Part shown: piece after piece, positions 54,087-64,000 of the stretch
How positions within the stretch are numbered: position 1 is the first letter of the stretch
Layout of the letters: the number at the start of each line of letters is the position of its first letter
Notes under the pieces: generated by a model
The model's input: the letters and a program-made list of their open reading frames with translations, nothing else
Database searches by the model: none
Told to the model about the DNA's origin: nothing
Origin: Viridothelium virens
Lineage: Eukaryota; Ascomycota; Dothideomycetes; Trypetheliales; Trypetheliaceae
NCBI GenBank assembly: GCA_010094025.1
Contig: ML991779.1
Coordinates: 434,001 to 498,000, forward strand
Reading direction: 5' to 3'
DNA: 64,000 nucleotides
Translations under genes and position numbers: made by a program

Positions 54087-57000
54087 ATGGCTTCTCTCAC
54101 ACCCACAGTTCCTAAAAAACCTCCGTTCCGAAGCAGAGCGAGTTTTCAGACTCGGGCTGCAGAAGATACAGCTGCACAATTGGACAGGCGAGCATCGGCA
54201 TACCCTAGTTCTGAAGAACCTCAATCTGCTCGTTCTTTCCAACCACTACATTTAAAATCCACTCAGCGAAGTCCAGGACGATTCGATGGAGTCCAGGAGA
54301 GTAGGAATATTTTCGGATGGAGTTCCTTCAAGAGAATCTTCTCAGGCAGCCATGGTAAAATCAGGCTAGAAGATGATGGACCCAGAAGTACAAAGAGGCA
54401 GTCCAAATCGCCTGGACGAATGGCAGAGTATAAACCACCACGCCCCAGTAAAGGAACGCCTAAACTCGGTACATTTGCCGGTGCTTTTGTCCCCGTAAGC
54501 TTGAACGTACTTAGCATTCTGATGTTCCTCCGCTTCGGCTTCATACTTGGCCAAAGTGGGTTTCTAGGCATGATAGGTAGGTCAATGTCGCGTACATTAA
54601 TAGTGGACCTCTAATTTCTTTTCCCCGGGAAATGCAATCTGACGATTTTGCACAGGTATGCTTGCTGGTTGCTATCTGCTTAATCTCCTCACAACTCTGT
54701 CTATATCGGCAATAGCTACCAATGGCACGGTGCGTGGTGGAGGTGCGTACTATCTTATTTCACGCTCCCTTGGACCGGAGTTTGGAGGTGCCATTGGCAT
54801 TGTCTTCTACCTTGGCCTCGTTCTGAACACCGGCATGAATGCCATTGGTCTGGTCGATTGCTTGCTTGAGGACTTCGGATCAAAGAATGGCAACTGGTCC
54901 AAGTGGCTGCCAGAAAGCTTTTGGTGGCAGTTCTGTTGGGGCACGATGGTCCTGGTAGTTTGCACTTGCATTTGCTTGGCCGGCAGCGGGCTGTTCGCTC
55001 GCTGTAGCAATGGACTTTTGGCAATTCTCTTATTCGCCGTCTTCAGTATTCCTATATCGGCCCTTTTCGTCCAACCCTTCCGTAGCCCGGAGCTCGGTAT
55101 AGATTATCGAGGTATTAGTCTCCACACTTTCCTTGAGAACTTGTGGCCACATTTTACCAAAGGAGCGGACGGAAGTCAAATCAAAGGAAGAGAGAACATT
55201 CAAGACCTTTTCTCCATCCTATACCCCGCTACAGCAGGCATTTTTGCTGGTGCTAGTATGTCAGGCGATTTGAAACATCCAAGTAAGGCGATTCCGAAAG
55301 GTACTTTATTCGGTTTGCTTCTTACATTTGTGGCGTATGCTTTGGTCATACTTTCTCTTGCATTCACCGTGACCAGGGCATCGCTTTACCGTAATACTAA
55401 TGTGATCCAAGAAGTTAACGGCTCAGGTGTCGTCATCTTGCTTGGAGAATTTGCCGCTTCCTTTTTCTCGGCCTTGATGGGAGTGATAGGAGCTGCGAAA
55501 CTCCTTCAAGCTCTTGCGCGAGACGAAATCGTACCAGGCTTGTCAGTGTTCGGTCAAGGAACAAAGGGTGCTGATGAGCCAGTATACGCTATTCTGATAA
55601 CCTATGTCCTGGCCCAGCTGACAATGCTATCCGATATTAACCAAATCGCCTCGTTCGTTACCATGGCCTATCTCATGACATTTCTGGTTACAAACCTGGC
55701 GTGTTTCCTCCTAAAGATTAGTTCGGCACCAAACTTTAGGCCATCCTTCCACTATTTCAACTGGGTAACTGCTTTACTAGGAACTCTACTGAGCGCAGCA
55801 ACTATGTTTTTCGTCGATGGAGTCTATGCCTCAGCGTCTGCCATTGTGGTCATAATCATCTTCCTTCTCATTCATTACACCAGCCCGCCAAAGAGCTGGG
55901 GCGATGTGTCTCAAAGTCTCATCTACCACCAGGTACGAAAGTATCTGCTTCGCCTAAGACAGGAGCATGTCAAGTTTTGGCGTCCACAGATCTTGTTGCT
56001 TGTCAATGATCCAAGACGCTCGTATAAGCTGATACAATTTTGCAATTCTCTTAAAAAGGGATCTCTATACGTTCTTGGCCATGTTATTGTCACAGATGAT
56101 TTCGGGGGCGCTGTTCCGGAATCTAGACGACAGCACAACACGTGGACACAATATATTGACTTTTCGAAAATCAAGGCCTTCGTCAACATTGCCATATCTC
56201 CTGCAATTGAATGGGGTGTAAGGAATATAGTCTTAAGCGCAGGTCTTGGGGGCATGCGTCCGAACATCGTCGTTATGGGATTCTACAATCTTGACGAGCT
56301 TCGGAAAAGCAAACCTCTCATCAATGTGCCCACCCCACAGCCATCACGTCCTGCAACTCCGAGGACGCCGACGTACTCGAATCTGCAAAAGGCTAAGCGC
56401 CATCAACGCACACAAAGCACAGAGGTTACACTTCGAGGCCTTCTTCCCACGGATGATGATAGACCTGAAAGTGATGTTGGTGCTCAGAGTTACCTAACAG
56501 TACTCGAAGATCTGCTGTTGAGGCTTCGAGTCAACGTCGCTATCGCTAAAGGCTTCCAAGAGTTAGAGATACCATTGCCAAGACCAACGCGACTCGAGCG
56601 GGCTCGGGCTATGTTGGGCCTCATGCAAAACGAAGACCAGACTAACCTCAAGAAATATATCGATCTTTGGCCAATTCAAATGTCGGCTGAGATTGCTACG
56701 GAAGGGGACGACACGCGCAATGTGCTTACTACGAACTTTGACACTTACACCTTGATCCTACAACTCGGCTGCATACTAAATACTGTACCATCATGGAAAA
56801 GGGCTTATCACCTCCGAGTCAATGTATTTGTCGAGTACGAATCTGACATTGAGGAAGAGCGGGGTCGAGTGAAATCTCTACTCACCAAACTGCGAATTGC
56901 AGGCGAAGTTCTGGTTTTTGCACTGGCTTCAGGCGAACTCCCAACCTACGAGGTCATTGTGAATGGCGCAGCGCCAGATAGCGACGCAGAAAGCTATGTG

Positions 57001-57954
57001 AATGACGCTTTGGAGAATGACGAATGGTGGCAGGAGATACAGCGCTCCAGGGGTCAACGAGGTGCCTCTCCAGCAGCAAGACGGATGTCTGAACCGGAAA
57101 ACTTGGTTCTCCAGAAAGTACCGAGCGCTTCCAGCCAAAGCGCTAGACGGGTGTCAAGTAAGTTTGGACAGGTTATTCATCTCCAAGATATGATTCAGAA
57201 GTCGAGGAAACATCGCGCAAAGAGCCATGTCAGTGAATTAGGGGTGACCTTGGGCATGCACGCTCATCGGCTTGAACCCAACCTCACGAAAAACCACCAC
57301 ATAGACGACTCCTCCAGCGATGACTCTACTTCCGATTCCGATACGAGCGTTTTTGAAAGCACTTCGGAAGAGCCAAGTAATCGTACAAGTAGAGAAACCT
57401 CCGCTAAGCCCCAGCAACGGAAGATGTTCAACTTTGACACGCTACTCACGCCTGCTTTCAACGACCCCTCCGGAACGTCGCGGAAAACACATCGTGATAG
57501 TTCGGTACCGAAGCTTTCGTCAAACCCTATACCGAGAACCAAAGTCACCCAAGACGAAAATAGCAAGCGCTCCATCATGTTCTCTGCGGAGCTCTCGCCC
57601 TCGCCCAAAGATGGAAATGCGCAGGTCGCTGACACTGACGAAACGCCGCCATTACCCAGCACAGGAGGCAGCCCAGTCTCTCAAGCCACCGGCTATCCAT
57701 TTCCGCAATCCGTGCCGTTATCGTTCAATGATCTGCCTTGTCGGGCCCAACATCTAATCCTAAACGAGCTCATGGTGCGAGAGAGCTCCGAAACGGCGGT
57801 GGTGTTCACGACGCTGCCGAGTCCCGTGGAGGGGACGAGCAAGAGTGTAGAAGAAAGCGTACGGTATCTAAGCGACTTGGAGGTTTTGTGCTTGGGCCTA
57901 CCGCCGGTGCTGCTGGTGCACAGCAACAGCATGACGGTAACGATGAGTCTATAA
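54087..57954 (+). CDS. VHC1: Cation-chloride cotransporter (VHC1 type)
   Basis: Vacuolar K+-Cl- cotransporter of the SLC12 family. Exons 54087-54576 and 54656-57954 give 1,262 residues; the 79-bp intron has a CTGAC branch. A hydrophilic N-terminus of about 130 residues precedes roughly 12 membrane segments, starting GTFAGAFVPVSLNVLSILMFLRFGFILGQSGF and TNGTVRGGGAYYLISRSLGPEFGGAIG (family signature), then FSILYPATAGIFAGASMSGDLKHPSKAIPKGT. The SLC12 C-terminal domain follows (KFWRPQILLLVND, about residue 630 on). A Ser-rich stretch at about 1080-1160 looks disordered, and the end (LGLPPVLLVHSNSMTVTMSL) is the conserved SLC12 C-terminus. Start context is ordinary. Confidence 0.92.
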
Positions 57955-58049
57955 GTGAAACATAAGTTTGAGCGAGGCGAGGTGCATTTTTTGGCGTGAA
58001 TAAGGGTATCTAGATTGAAAAATCACTTTCATTCCGAAGAGGAGCCTTC

Positions 58050-59705
58050 TCATTCTTCCTCATCGTCCTCTTCATCGTCATCGCTACTACTCGATTCTGC
58101 TCCTTCCCATGCTTCCTTTTCGCGGGTCGAGTCTTCAGGGACGGAAGCAGGAGCGGACATGATGAAGGCTTCCAAGCAAGTGATTCGATGTCCGGTCTCA
58201 TAAGTGCCTAAAAGTTTCCCGATCTGCCTTTCAGATGTCGTGTTGCCATTCACCTTTGCACTTATTGCACCATTCTCCAGAGTCTTTTCGACTTCTTTCT
58301 CTCCATTCTCTAGCTCTGCCCCTGCAACTTCCAGCTCTTGGTGACTTGCACTCCATACGCGTACTGCTCCATCACTGCTTGCTGTTATGATCAAAAGGCG
58401 CTTGTTCTGGGGATGCGTAGTTGCGTCTGGTGTCACTAGGACTTTGAAATCTTTGATCCGTCCGGAGACTCCCACTGTTCGTCCTCCGAGCTGCCCTAGA
58501 AATGTGGCAGTCTTCTCCACGTCTGTACCACTATCTTTGCCATCCTGAGGTTGCGCAGCATTATCTTTCAAGATTGCTGCGGCCGTGGTGTCATAAAATA
58601 ATACTCTTCCGTCTTCTGTGCTCAGAGCCAATACTTTACGCTCCCCACTTTTTTGATCCTCTCCCTCTCCATTTGTTTCCACATGCTTGTTTTCCAGAGG
58701 CAGATATCGCAGTCTCCCAACCTTCGTCCTCGGACTCGGTATAATCGTAGATCTCGGCCGTGCATCCAACTCATACACCACCACCCCTCTCTCAAACCCC
58801 ACCGCAAACTCTTCCCCTTCATCGTCCCAGACGACACTCAGTCCTTCTCCCCTCCCAAACTTACCCTCCCCTGCACGCGCCAACAACTCCCGACTAAAAT
58901 TCAACACCCCAGCCTTCTTCCCCGTCACCAAGTTCCACAACCGCATGCACCGCTCGCCCCTCCCCACACTCACACACAGCTTCATACTCGGATGCACCGC
59001 AAACGCATTCACTCCGGCCGGCACCTCCCCCTGCGCCGCCGTATCTCCACTCGGCCGCCCCACCGCCTTCGGCACCGGTGCCTTAATACTCGACAGCAGC
59101 GTCCAGTCTCTCGCGCGCGTGACGCCAATCGTGTTGTCGAGGCTCGCGCTAAGCAGCTTGCCATGCGTCGGGAAAGCGAGGTGAGTAACGGTGGAGGCGT
59201 GGTGTTGGAGGGTTCCGAGCTCGCGGTTCTGCGGGTTCTCGTGGATCGGTGTGGGTGTGAGGGTGGGCTTGGAGACGGAGGAGGGAGCGGGCGGGGAGGT
59301 GGAGAGGGAGTAGAGCTGGATCTGGGCGTCGGTGGAGCCAGTTGCGAGGGTGATTTTGGAGGTGGTGGGGGAGAGGGGGGAGAGGGCGAGGGTGGTGAGG
59401 GAGGAGCGGTGGGCGTTGAAGAGGAATGTGTCGGAGAAAGAGACTCGGGTGGAGCTGTCCTCTGGCGTTGATGCCTGCTCTTTTTGTGAAGTATCCGTGA
59501 GAGTAGCTTGAGGCTCTTCTTGAATTGAATTCAGCGTCGCCCGTGGTATGGTGGCAGTAAAGCCATGCAGCGCCCGTTCGTAGGAACCAGTGATAATTTG
59601 GATAGTAATGGGTGAAAGTGGGTCATTGTTGGGGGTTGCACCGGTAGCCCGTTTTTTCGCTTCACCATTCACCGGCTCAGCACCCCTCTTGCGCTTGCCG
59701 GCCAT
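58050..59705 (-). CDS. MAK11: 60S ribosome biogenesis WD40 protein MAK11 (PAK1IP1)
   Basis: Nucleolar WD40 protein needed for pre-60S assembly; yeast Mak11 works with Rlp24. A single exon gives 551 residues starting MAGKRKRGAEP, a basic nuclear-signal-like start. The propeller repeats are partly degenerate: FLFNAHRSSLTTLALSP, LQHHASTVTHLAFPTHGKLLSASLDNTIGV, AVHPSMKLCVSVGRGERCMRLWNLVTGKKAGVLNF, then DGAVRVWSAS. The C-terminus is acidic and Ser-rich (SSSSDDDEEDDEEE). It is longer than the yeast protein because of inserts with Ser/Pro and Glu/Lys. The region 58800-59420 is GC-rich on one strand and makes large false frames on the other. It diverges from VID21 with 305 bp between starts. Confidence 0.85.
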   Translation of the reverse strand: MAGKRKRGAEPVNGEAKKRATGATPNNDPLSPITIQIITGSYERALHGFTATIPRATLNSIQEEPQATLTDTSQKEQASTPEDSSTRVSFSDTFLFNAHRSSLTTLALSPLSPTTSKITLATGSTDAQIQLYSLSTSPPAPSSVSKPTLTPTPIHENPQNRELGTLQHHASTVTHLAFPTHGKLLSASLDNTIGVTRARDWTLLSSIKAPVPKAVGRPSGDTAAQGEVPAGVNAFAVHPSMKLCVSVGRGERCMRLWNLVTGKKAGVLNFSRELLARAGEGKFGRGEGLSVVWDDEGEEFAVGFERGVVVYELDARPRSTIIPSPRTKVGRLRYLPLENKHVETNGEGEDQKSGERKVLALSTEDGRVLFYDTTAAAILKDNAAQPQDGKDSGTDVEKTATFLGQLGGRTVGVSGRIKDFKVLVTPDATTHPQNKRLLIITASSDGAVRVWSASHQELEVAGAELENGEKEVEKTLENGAISAKVNGNTTSERQIGKLLGTYETGHRITCLEAFIMSAPASVPEDSTREKEAWEGAESSSSDDDEEDDEEE

Positions 59706-60010
59706 GTTGACGTCTGTCACAGCATGAAAATTGGGCGTGGAATGTTGGCTGTGGGGAGGATAAATTTTTCGAATGTTGATTTCGGATGTTGCGATGATGA
59801 CAGCGGGCCTAAGCGAGGGAAGCCGCGTTCAGACCTTTTGGTCCGTGACACTCCTCCCCCAGCTCCCCCGACGGTATCACTCTACCAAGCACCTTACAGG
59901 ACCCCCCATCAACCTCATCTTCCTCCCAACGCCTGATATCCAATTTCTCCATCCTTTTCCACTCGCTACAGGCGAATGACACATGGTGTTCTCTAAAGTG
60001 ACTTTCTCTT
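59706..60010. other. Divergent promoter of MAK11 and VID21
   Basis: 305 bp between two divergent housekeeping genes; no other feature was seen. Confidence 0.5.
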
Positions 60011-63000
60011 ATGTCCGTCGACGCATTACGTGACCGACTCCTGCGGATCAAGAAAAATGAACTTACGTAAGTCACGTCTTTTTACGGTCGGACTTGGGCT
60101 CAAACGCTTCTTTGAGCCGATGCGAAAGCAAAAAATCGCTTAGATTGTTTTATTTCGCATGTTGTGTTGCTGATTTACCTTGTATCTGCAGAACCTGTGA
60201 GAGCTCGCGGAAGCGCAAACTGCGGGAGCTGTACGCCGTCTCCACCGACTTAGGCCCCGATCAGTGGATTTCCTTCCAATTCGACGCGCCTTGCCCTCCC
60301 GAAGAACTTCGCTTCCTGAACGATAATGACATTACGAAGTAAGTACTTTTGCTGCCTTGAATCTCAAGGAAATATCTTTGCGACGAGACCTAATCTCTCG
60401 TCATGACTTAAGAGGGCAATACTTTCAAGAATCAACATTGCCAGTCCCTACGAAATGGGCCAAAGTCTCAATTCGCAAATCACCTGCAGCAAGCACAAGA
60501 TTCTCAAGATCGCCTGATCCTCGCTCTGCCCAACCTCGTCCAGCAACTCTCCAAGATGCTGTTCCGACACCAGCAACTTTACCACCTGGGGATATCGTAG
60601 CGGACCAGACGCCAACGCAGCAGCTATCGAGGCACGAAGTCGACGCAGATCAAAATGCAGAGCAGACCTCCTCGCAAGATTCTCTCGAGTCACTTGTGTC
60701 GACTGTACAGAAGCAAGCCGATGCACCGACAGCGACGCAATCTGCAGCAAGTCCTGGAGTCCATCCACGAAGTGCTGTGCCCCCCGCTTCCGAGGATGTT
60801 GCGGTCCTTCCTGATACCGTAGACGTTCGGCCTCCCTCTAACGATACTCCACCACGACCAAAGATCATTCATTTACCTCCAAAGGAAGCTCAGGAACGAC
60901 ACCTGCGAGAGATCGAGCAGGGTCAAGAGAACGCGAGAGTACGGGAAAGGAAGGAAGATGGCAAGCTCCTCGCGGCAAGTAACAGCGCCACAATGGACGA
61001 CATGCCCTCATCTCCATCGTCCACCGCTGGTCCCTTTTCAGTCAATACGCCTATGCCGAACCAGCATTCGCCTGACACAAGTCCGGAAGGAGATAATCCT
61101 ACAGATGCCGTCTCTTTACGAACCCCCGTGAGCATGGGAGCCACCAAGCAGGAGCAAAGTGAGAAGGAGGAGCACGATCGTGTCCAGGAACTGCAGCAAG
61201 AGATCGCGCGTCAAGAAGCTCGTGGGGAGTCGGCGACTACTGCGGATGCCCAATTGCGACTAGAAGAACAGCAGGCATTGCGACAAGCTCGGGACGGGAC
61301 AGATTTTGCGGCCTCTGGGATTCAATCAGGCCCTGGTAACGGTAAATTAACCGATAAGGCCTCCAACTTTGTGAAAGATGTGATTGCTGCAGATAGAGAG
61401 GACAAAGACACTGTTGCAGACGCCGAGTTCACAGAGACCCAACCGTCACCCATACGGGATAACAGCGGCCGCAATGCTGAGGAGCAGGACGATAACAAGA
61501 AGCGTGACAACACCCCACGCGCAGACGCCTCAACGACTGACATCCGGGCTCACCAAGAATCCACGCAGGAGATTACCGCGCCTTCCCGACCATCACCGAT
61601 TGATACCTCTTTGACAGATACTCCAATGCCCAATGTCACTTGCTCCCCTACCTTTGGTAATGAGGGAGGTGCGGCTCAAAAGAGACCTATTGCAACTCCT
61701 ACCCAAGCCGCGCCTGAACGTAGCACCACACGCTTATCATCTGGCGCAATACGACATAAATCGGTATCGGAAATTCTTGGCGAGACTCCGAAGCTTTCAT
61801 CGCCGTCGATCGACAAAACACCGACTGTGCCAAACTTCTCTGAGCAGCCTCTCACATCATCTCCGACGACTACAGTACCGTTGACGCCGAGTATATTAGC
61901 AACTTTATCAAACAACCAGATGAGATCAGGAGACCGAAAACACAAGGGACGATCGAAACCGTCAGCCGTTGTTTTCAAGAAACCTGAAAATGTCGCATCC
62001 GTTGCAATCCATGGAGATTACTCCGAACTCGCTGGAGTTTCCAAGGATGATCGCAAAGATTATTATCAGACGATGTTTGTGTCCCAGGCCTTCTCACCGC
62101 CTCGAGCACAGCATTTATCAGAGGTCCTTGCTTCTGCTAGTAAGGTCCTTACTACATCGAATCGCTACACAGAAGTTCGTGAGCATCTTGACAATCGCAT
62201 CCTGAAGCGAGTATACCAATTGCAAAATGCAAACAAATGGTCATTACGACAGCTGGAACGAGCTTCGGAGCCTCCCCGCTCATCAACCCATCTTGACCAC
62301 CTACTCCGAGAAATGAAATGGATGCGCACCGATTTCAAGGAGGAGCGCAAATGGAAGATTACTACTGCAAGAAACCTAGCGCATTGGTGCGCTGAATGGG
62401 TCGCAGCGGACAAGGACCAGCGAGTTGATCTGCAAGTCAAAGTCAAGACTCTACCCCAAAAGAGCGAGTCAGGGGAACACGCCTCATCACTAGCGTCGGG
62501 AACCGGCAGCGAACCCAATAAGACGCACAACAGTCCCCTCGAAAGCAGTGTTGCCACTGATGGAGAGTATGATACGGAAGATGTACAGCGGGAATCTTCG
62601 ACTCCGTCCACGGTTGCACCAGCTGCCGTGTTCTCGTTAGGGTTAGAAGACTGCGTCTTCTCCGCGCCTGAAACAGAAATGGGCAGCAAGTTAATTTCAG
62701 AACTTCCAACTTTTCAAAAGTTGCTCGATGCGCCCTTTGCAAAGTCCTTCGATCTCAGCCCTCAAAGGTCCATATTGCCAGTATCGAAATATGTACATGG
62801 CAGGGTCATCGCAATGTCGACTGCTTTCCCTAAGAAGCGCAGTAGGTATGAATACGAGCCGGAAGACGAGATCGCACTTGAAGGTTCAAAGCGTCGAAAA
62901 CTCAGGGATGCCACGGGTGAATCGATTGCTTCGACTGGTCTGCTACCAGAAAAAACCGACGTCGCCCTCTTCTGCTCCGAGAACAAAGGACTGCGCGATC

Positions 63001-64000
63001 GTCTCCACGCTGGTCATGCATTCAGGCCACCCTCTCAAATTACAATGCCGGCAACGAGTTTCTACGAGAACCGAGCATCGTCGCAATGGCTTTGGGACGA
63101 GGACCAGAAGCTGCGCGCTCTGGTTAAGGACTACACTTATAATTGGTCGCTAATTTCCGAGGCTTTGTCGATGTCCAATCTATATACAGCAAGCCCTGAG
63201 CGAAGAACTCCTTGGGAGTGTTTCGAGCGGTGGGTACAGCTGGAAGGGTTGCCTGCGGAGATGTCGAAAATGCAATACTTTAGGACATATCAATCTCGGC
63301 TGGACGCTGCTCAGAGGACTGTCACCGCACATCAGCAAGCTCAGCAACAATTGCTAGCACAACAAGGTAATGCTGCTGGTGTTCAGACTCCTCTTCGCCG
63401 AAGGACTACCGTACCCATTCGAGTTGAACGTCGTCGGGGCGGCAAGTATCTCAGTATCATGGAGGCCATGCGCAAACTTGCTCGCAAGAGAGAGGGTCTG
63501 GCACACAAACAACAAGAAGGTAATATATTTGCTTCACGATGGTGACTCTTGTTGTACTAACGCATTGTGTTCAGCTGCCAAAGCTGCCGCTCTCCGAAAA
63601 CATCACGAAGCTCCACCGCCGAAAGCCGGTGTCCACACACCGCAAGAATTTAGCAACCTTAAGCACGAACAAGAGGTAAAGCTTCAGAAACGGCAGGAAC
63701 TTTACCGCCAGCAAATCCTCGCGACGCAAAGGGTAAGACACCACCAACCACAGATCATTACAAATTATCGTCCATTAATGATCCTCAGCAAGCCGCACTA
63801 CAACAGCGTGCCGCCCAACAAGGTAATGCCCAACAAGGTTTACCTAATGGCGCTGGTCCGCAACAACGTACAAATAGCAACCCAAACGGTTCCGCGACGA
63901 ATCTTGCGCCTCCTCCGAATCCGCACACACAGCAAGCAATAAACATGCAACGACAGCAGATGATCCAGCAGGGCATGCAGAACAGTATGCCAAACGGTAA
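60011..64000 (+). CDS. EAF1: Chromatin modification-related protein VID21/EAF1 (NuA4 scaffold), partial
   Basis: Scaffold subunit of the NuA4 histone acetyltransferase. Exons seen: 60011-60066, 60192-60338, 60413-63519, 63575-63732 and 63789 onward; the frame is open at the window's end, so the C-terminus is missing. Introns are 125, 74, 55 and 56 bp (one with TACTAAC). The start MSVDALRDRLLRIKKNELT and CESSRKRKLRELYAVS match filamentous-fungal Vid21. A long Gln/Thr/Pro-rich acidic region follows. The HSA domain is at about residues 620-737 (QAFSPPRAQHLSEVL, MKWMRTDFKEERKWKITTA), which binds actin-related proteins. The SANT/Myb domain is at about 957-1017 (WLWDEDQKLRALVKDYTYNW). The visible C-terminus is Gln-rich with QQG repeats. 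Confidence 0.9.

Noticed and set aside
58653-59471. 272-codon plus-strand frame over MAK11
   Set aside because: Low-complexity shadow (His/Arg/Pro then Gly-rich) of a GC-skewed part of MAK11.

Overview
The window is nuclear DNA of a filamentous ascomycete (Pezizomycotina). The evidence is gene content (a Seb1/Msn2-type regulator, an Eis1-type eisosome protein, a sphingolipid C9-methyltransferase, a HET-domain protein, a Zn2Cys6 regulator) and gene structure: many short introns of about 47-60 bp with GT-AG ends and CTRAY branch sites. The class cannot be fixed from the sequence alone. No transposon, virus-like element, CRISPR array or rRNA gene was seen.

Layout: 2.0-3.9 kb stress C2H2 regulator; 4.9-7.3 diphthine-ammonia ligase; 7.5-8.3 mitoribosomal mS41 (minus); 9.1-10.0 unknown tail-anchored-type membrane protein; 10.1-11.1 tyrosine phosphatase (minus); 12.0-13.1 phosphotransferase-fold protein (minus); 13.8-16.8 eisosome protein; 17.1-18.4 CDK7/Kin28 kinase (minus); 18.9-20.6 sphingolipid C9-methyltransferase; 22.3-23.2 nucleoside-phosphorylase-domain protein; 23.7-25.4 RSA4 (minus); 25.7-28.7 MSH4; 29.0-29.4 small Gly-rich protein (minus); 30.0-31.2 CobW GTPase; 31.5-32.9 disordered unknown (minus); 33.5-34.7 and 37.2-38.0 two methyltransferase-16 proteins, with a tRNA-Arg(CCU) between them; 38.6-39.7 nitronate monooxygenase; 39.9-41.1 unknown membrane protein (minus); 42.5-45.0 HET protein; 45.1-46.1 carboxymuconolactone-decarboxylase-like (minus); 46.4-48.1 Zn2Cys6 regulator; 48.8-49.7 glutathione transferase (minus); 50.8-53.2 vacuolar amino-acid transporter AVT3/4 type (minus); 54.1-58.0 cation-chloride cotransporter VHC1 type; 58.1-59.7 MAK11 (minus); 60.0-end VID21/EAF1 (runs off the window).

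Most genes are housekeeping: ribosome biogenesis (RSA4, MAK11), translation (DPH6, mS41, tRNA-Arg), transcription and chromatin (Kin28, VID21), meiosis (MSH4), membrane and vacuole (eisosome, sphingolipid methyltransferase, AVT, VHC1). Several sit in divergent pairs with short shared promoters. Accessory-looking stretches are 8.6-13.5, 20.6-23.7, 34.7-37.2, 39.7-42.5 and 45-50.8 kb.

The most striking observation is at 35.77-35.89 kb. A tRNA-Arg(CCU) gene that is otherwise perfect in every arm is interrupted in its D-loop by a 51-nt segment with GT-AG ends, a CTAAA branch-like site and the length of this genome's mRNA introns. It lies far from the canonical tRNA intron site (37/38) and looks like a spliceosomal intron inside a Pol III tRNA gene. 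Other points worth a second look are a duplicated promoter block shared by two unrelated neighbours (11.1 and 13.1 kb), two probable GC-AG introns, a stop-free 51-nt intron in the kinase, and a phosphorylase-domain gene whose frame stays open past its stop. Exon boundaries below were read by eye and checked for phase; none is backed by RNA data.
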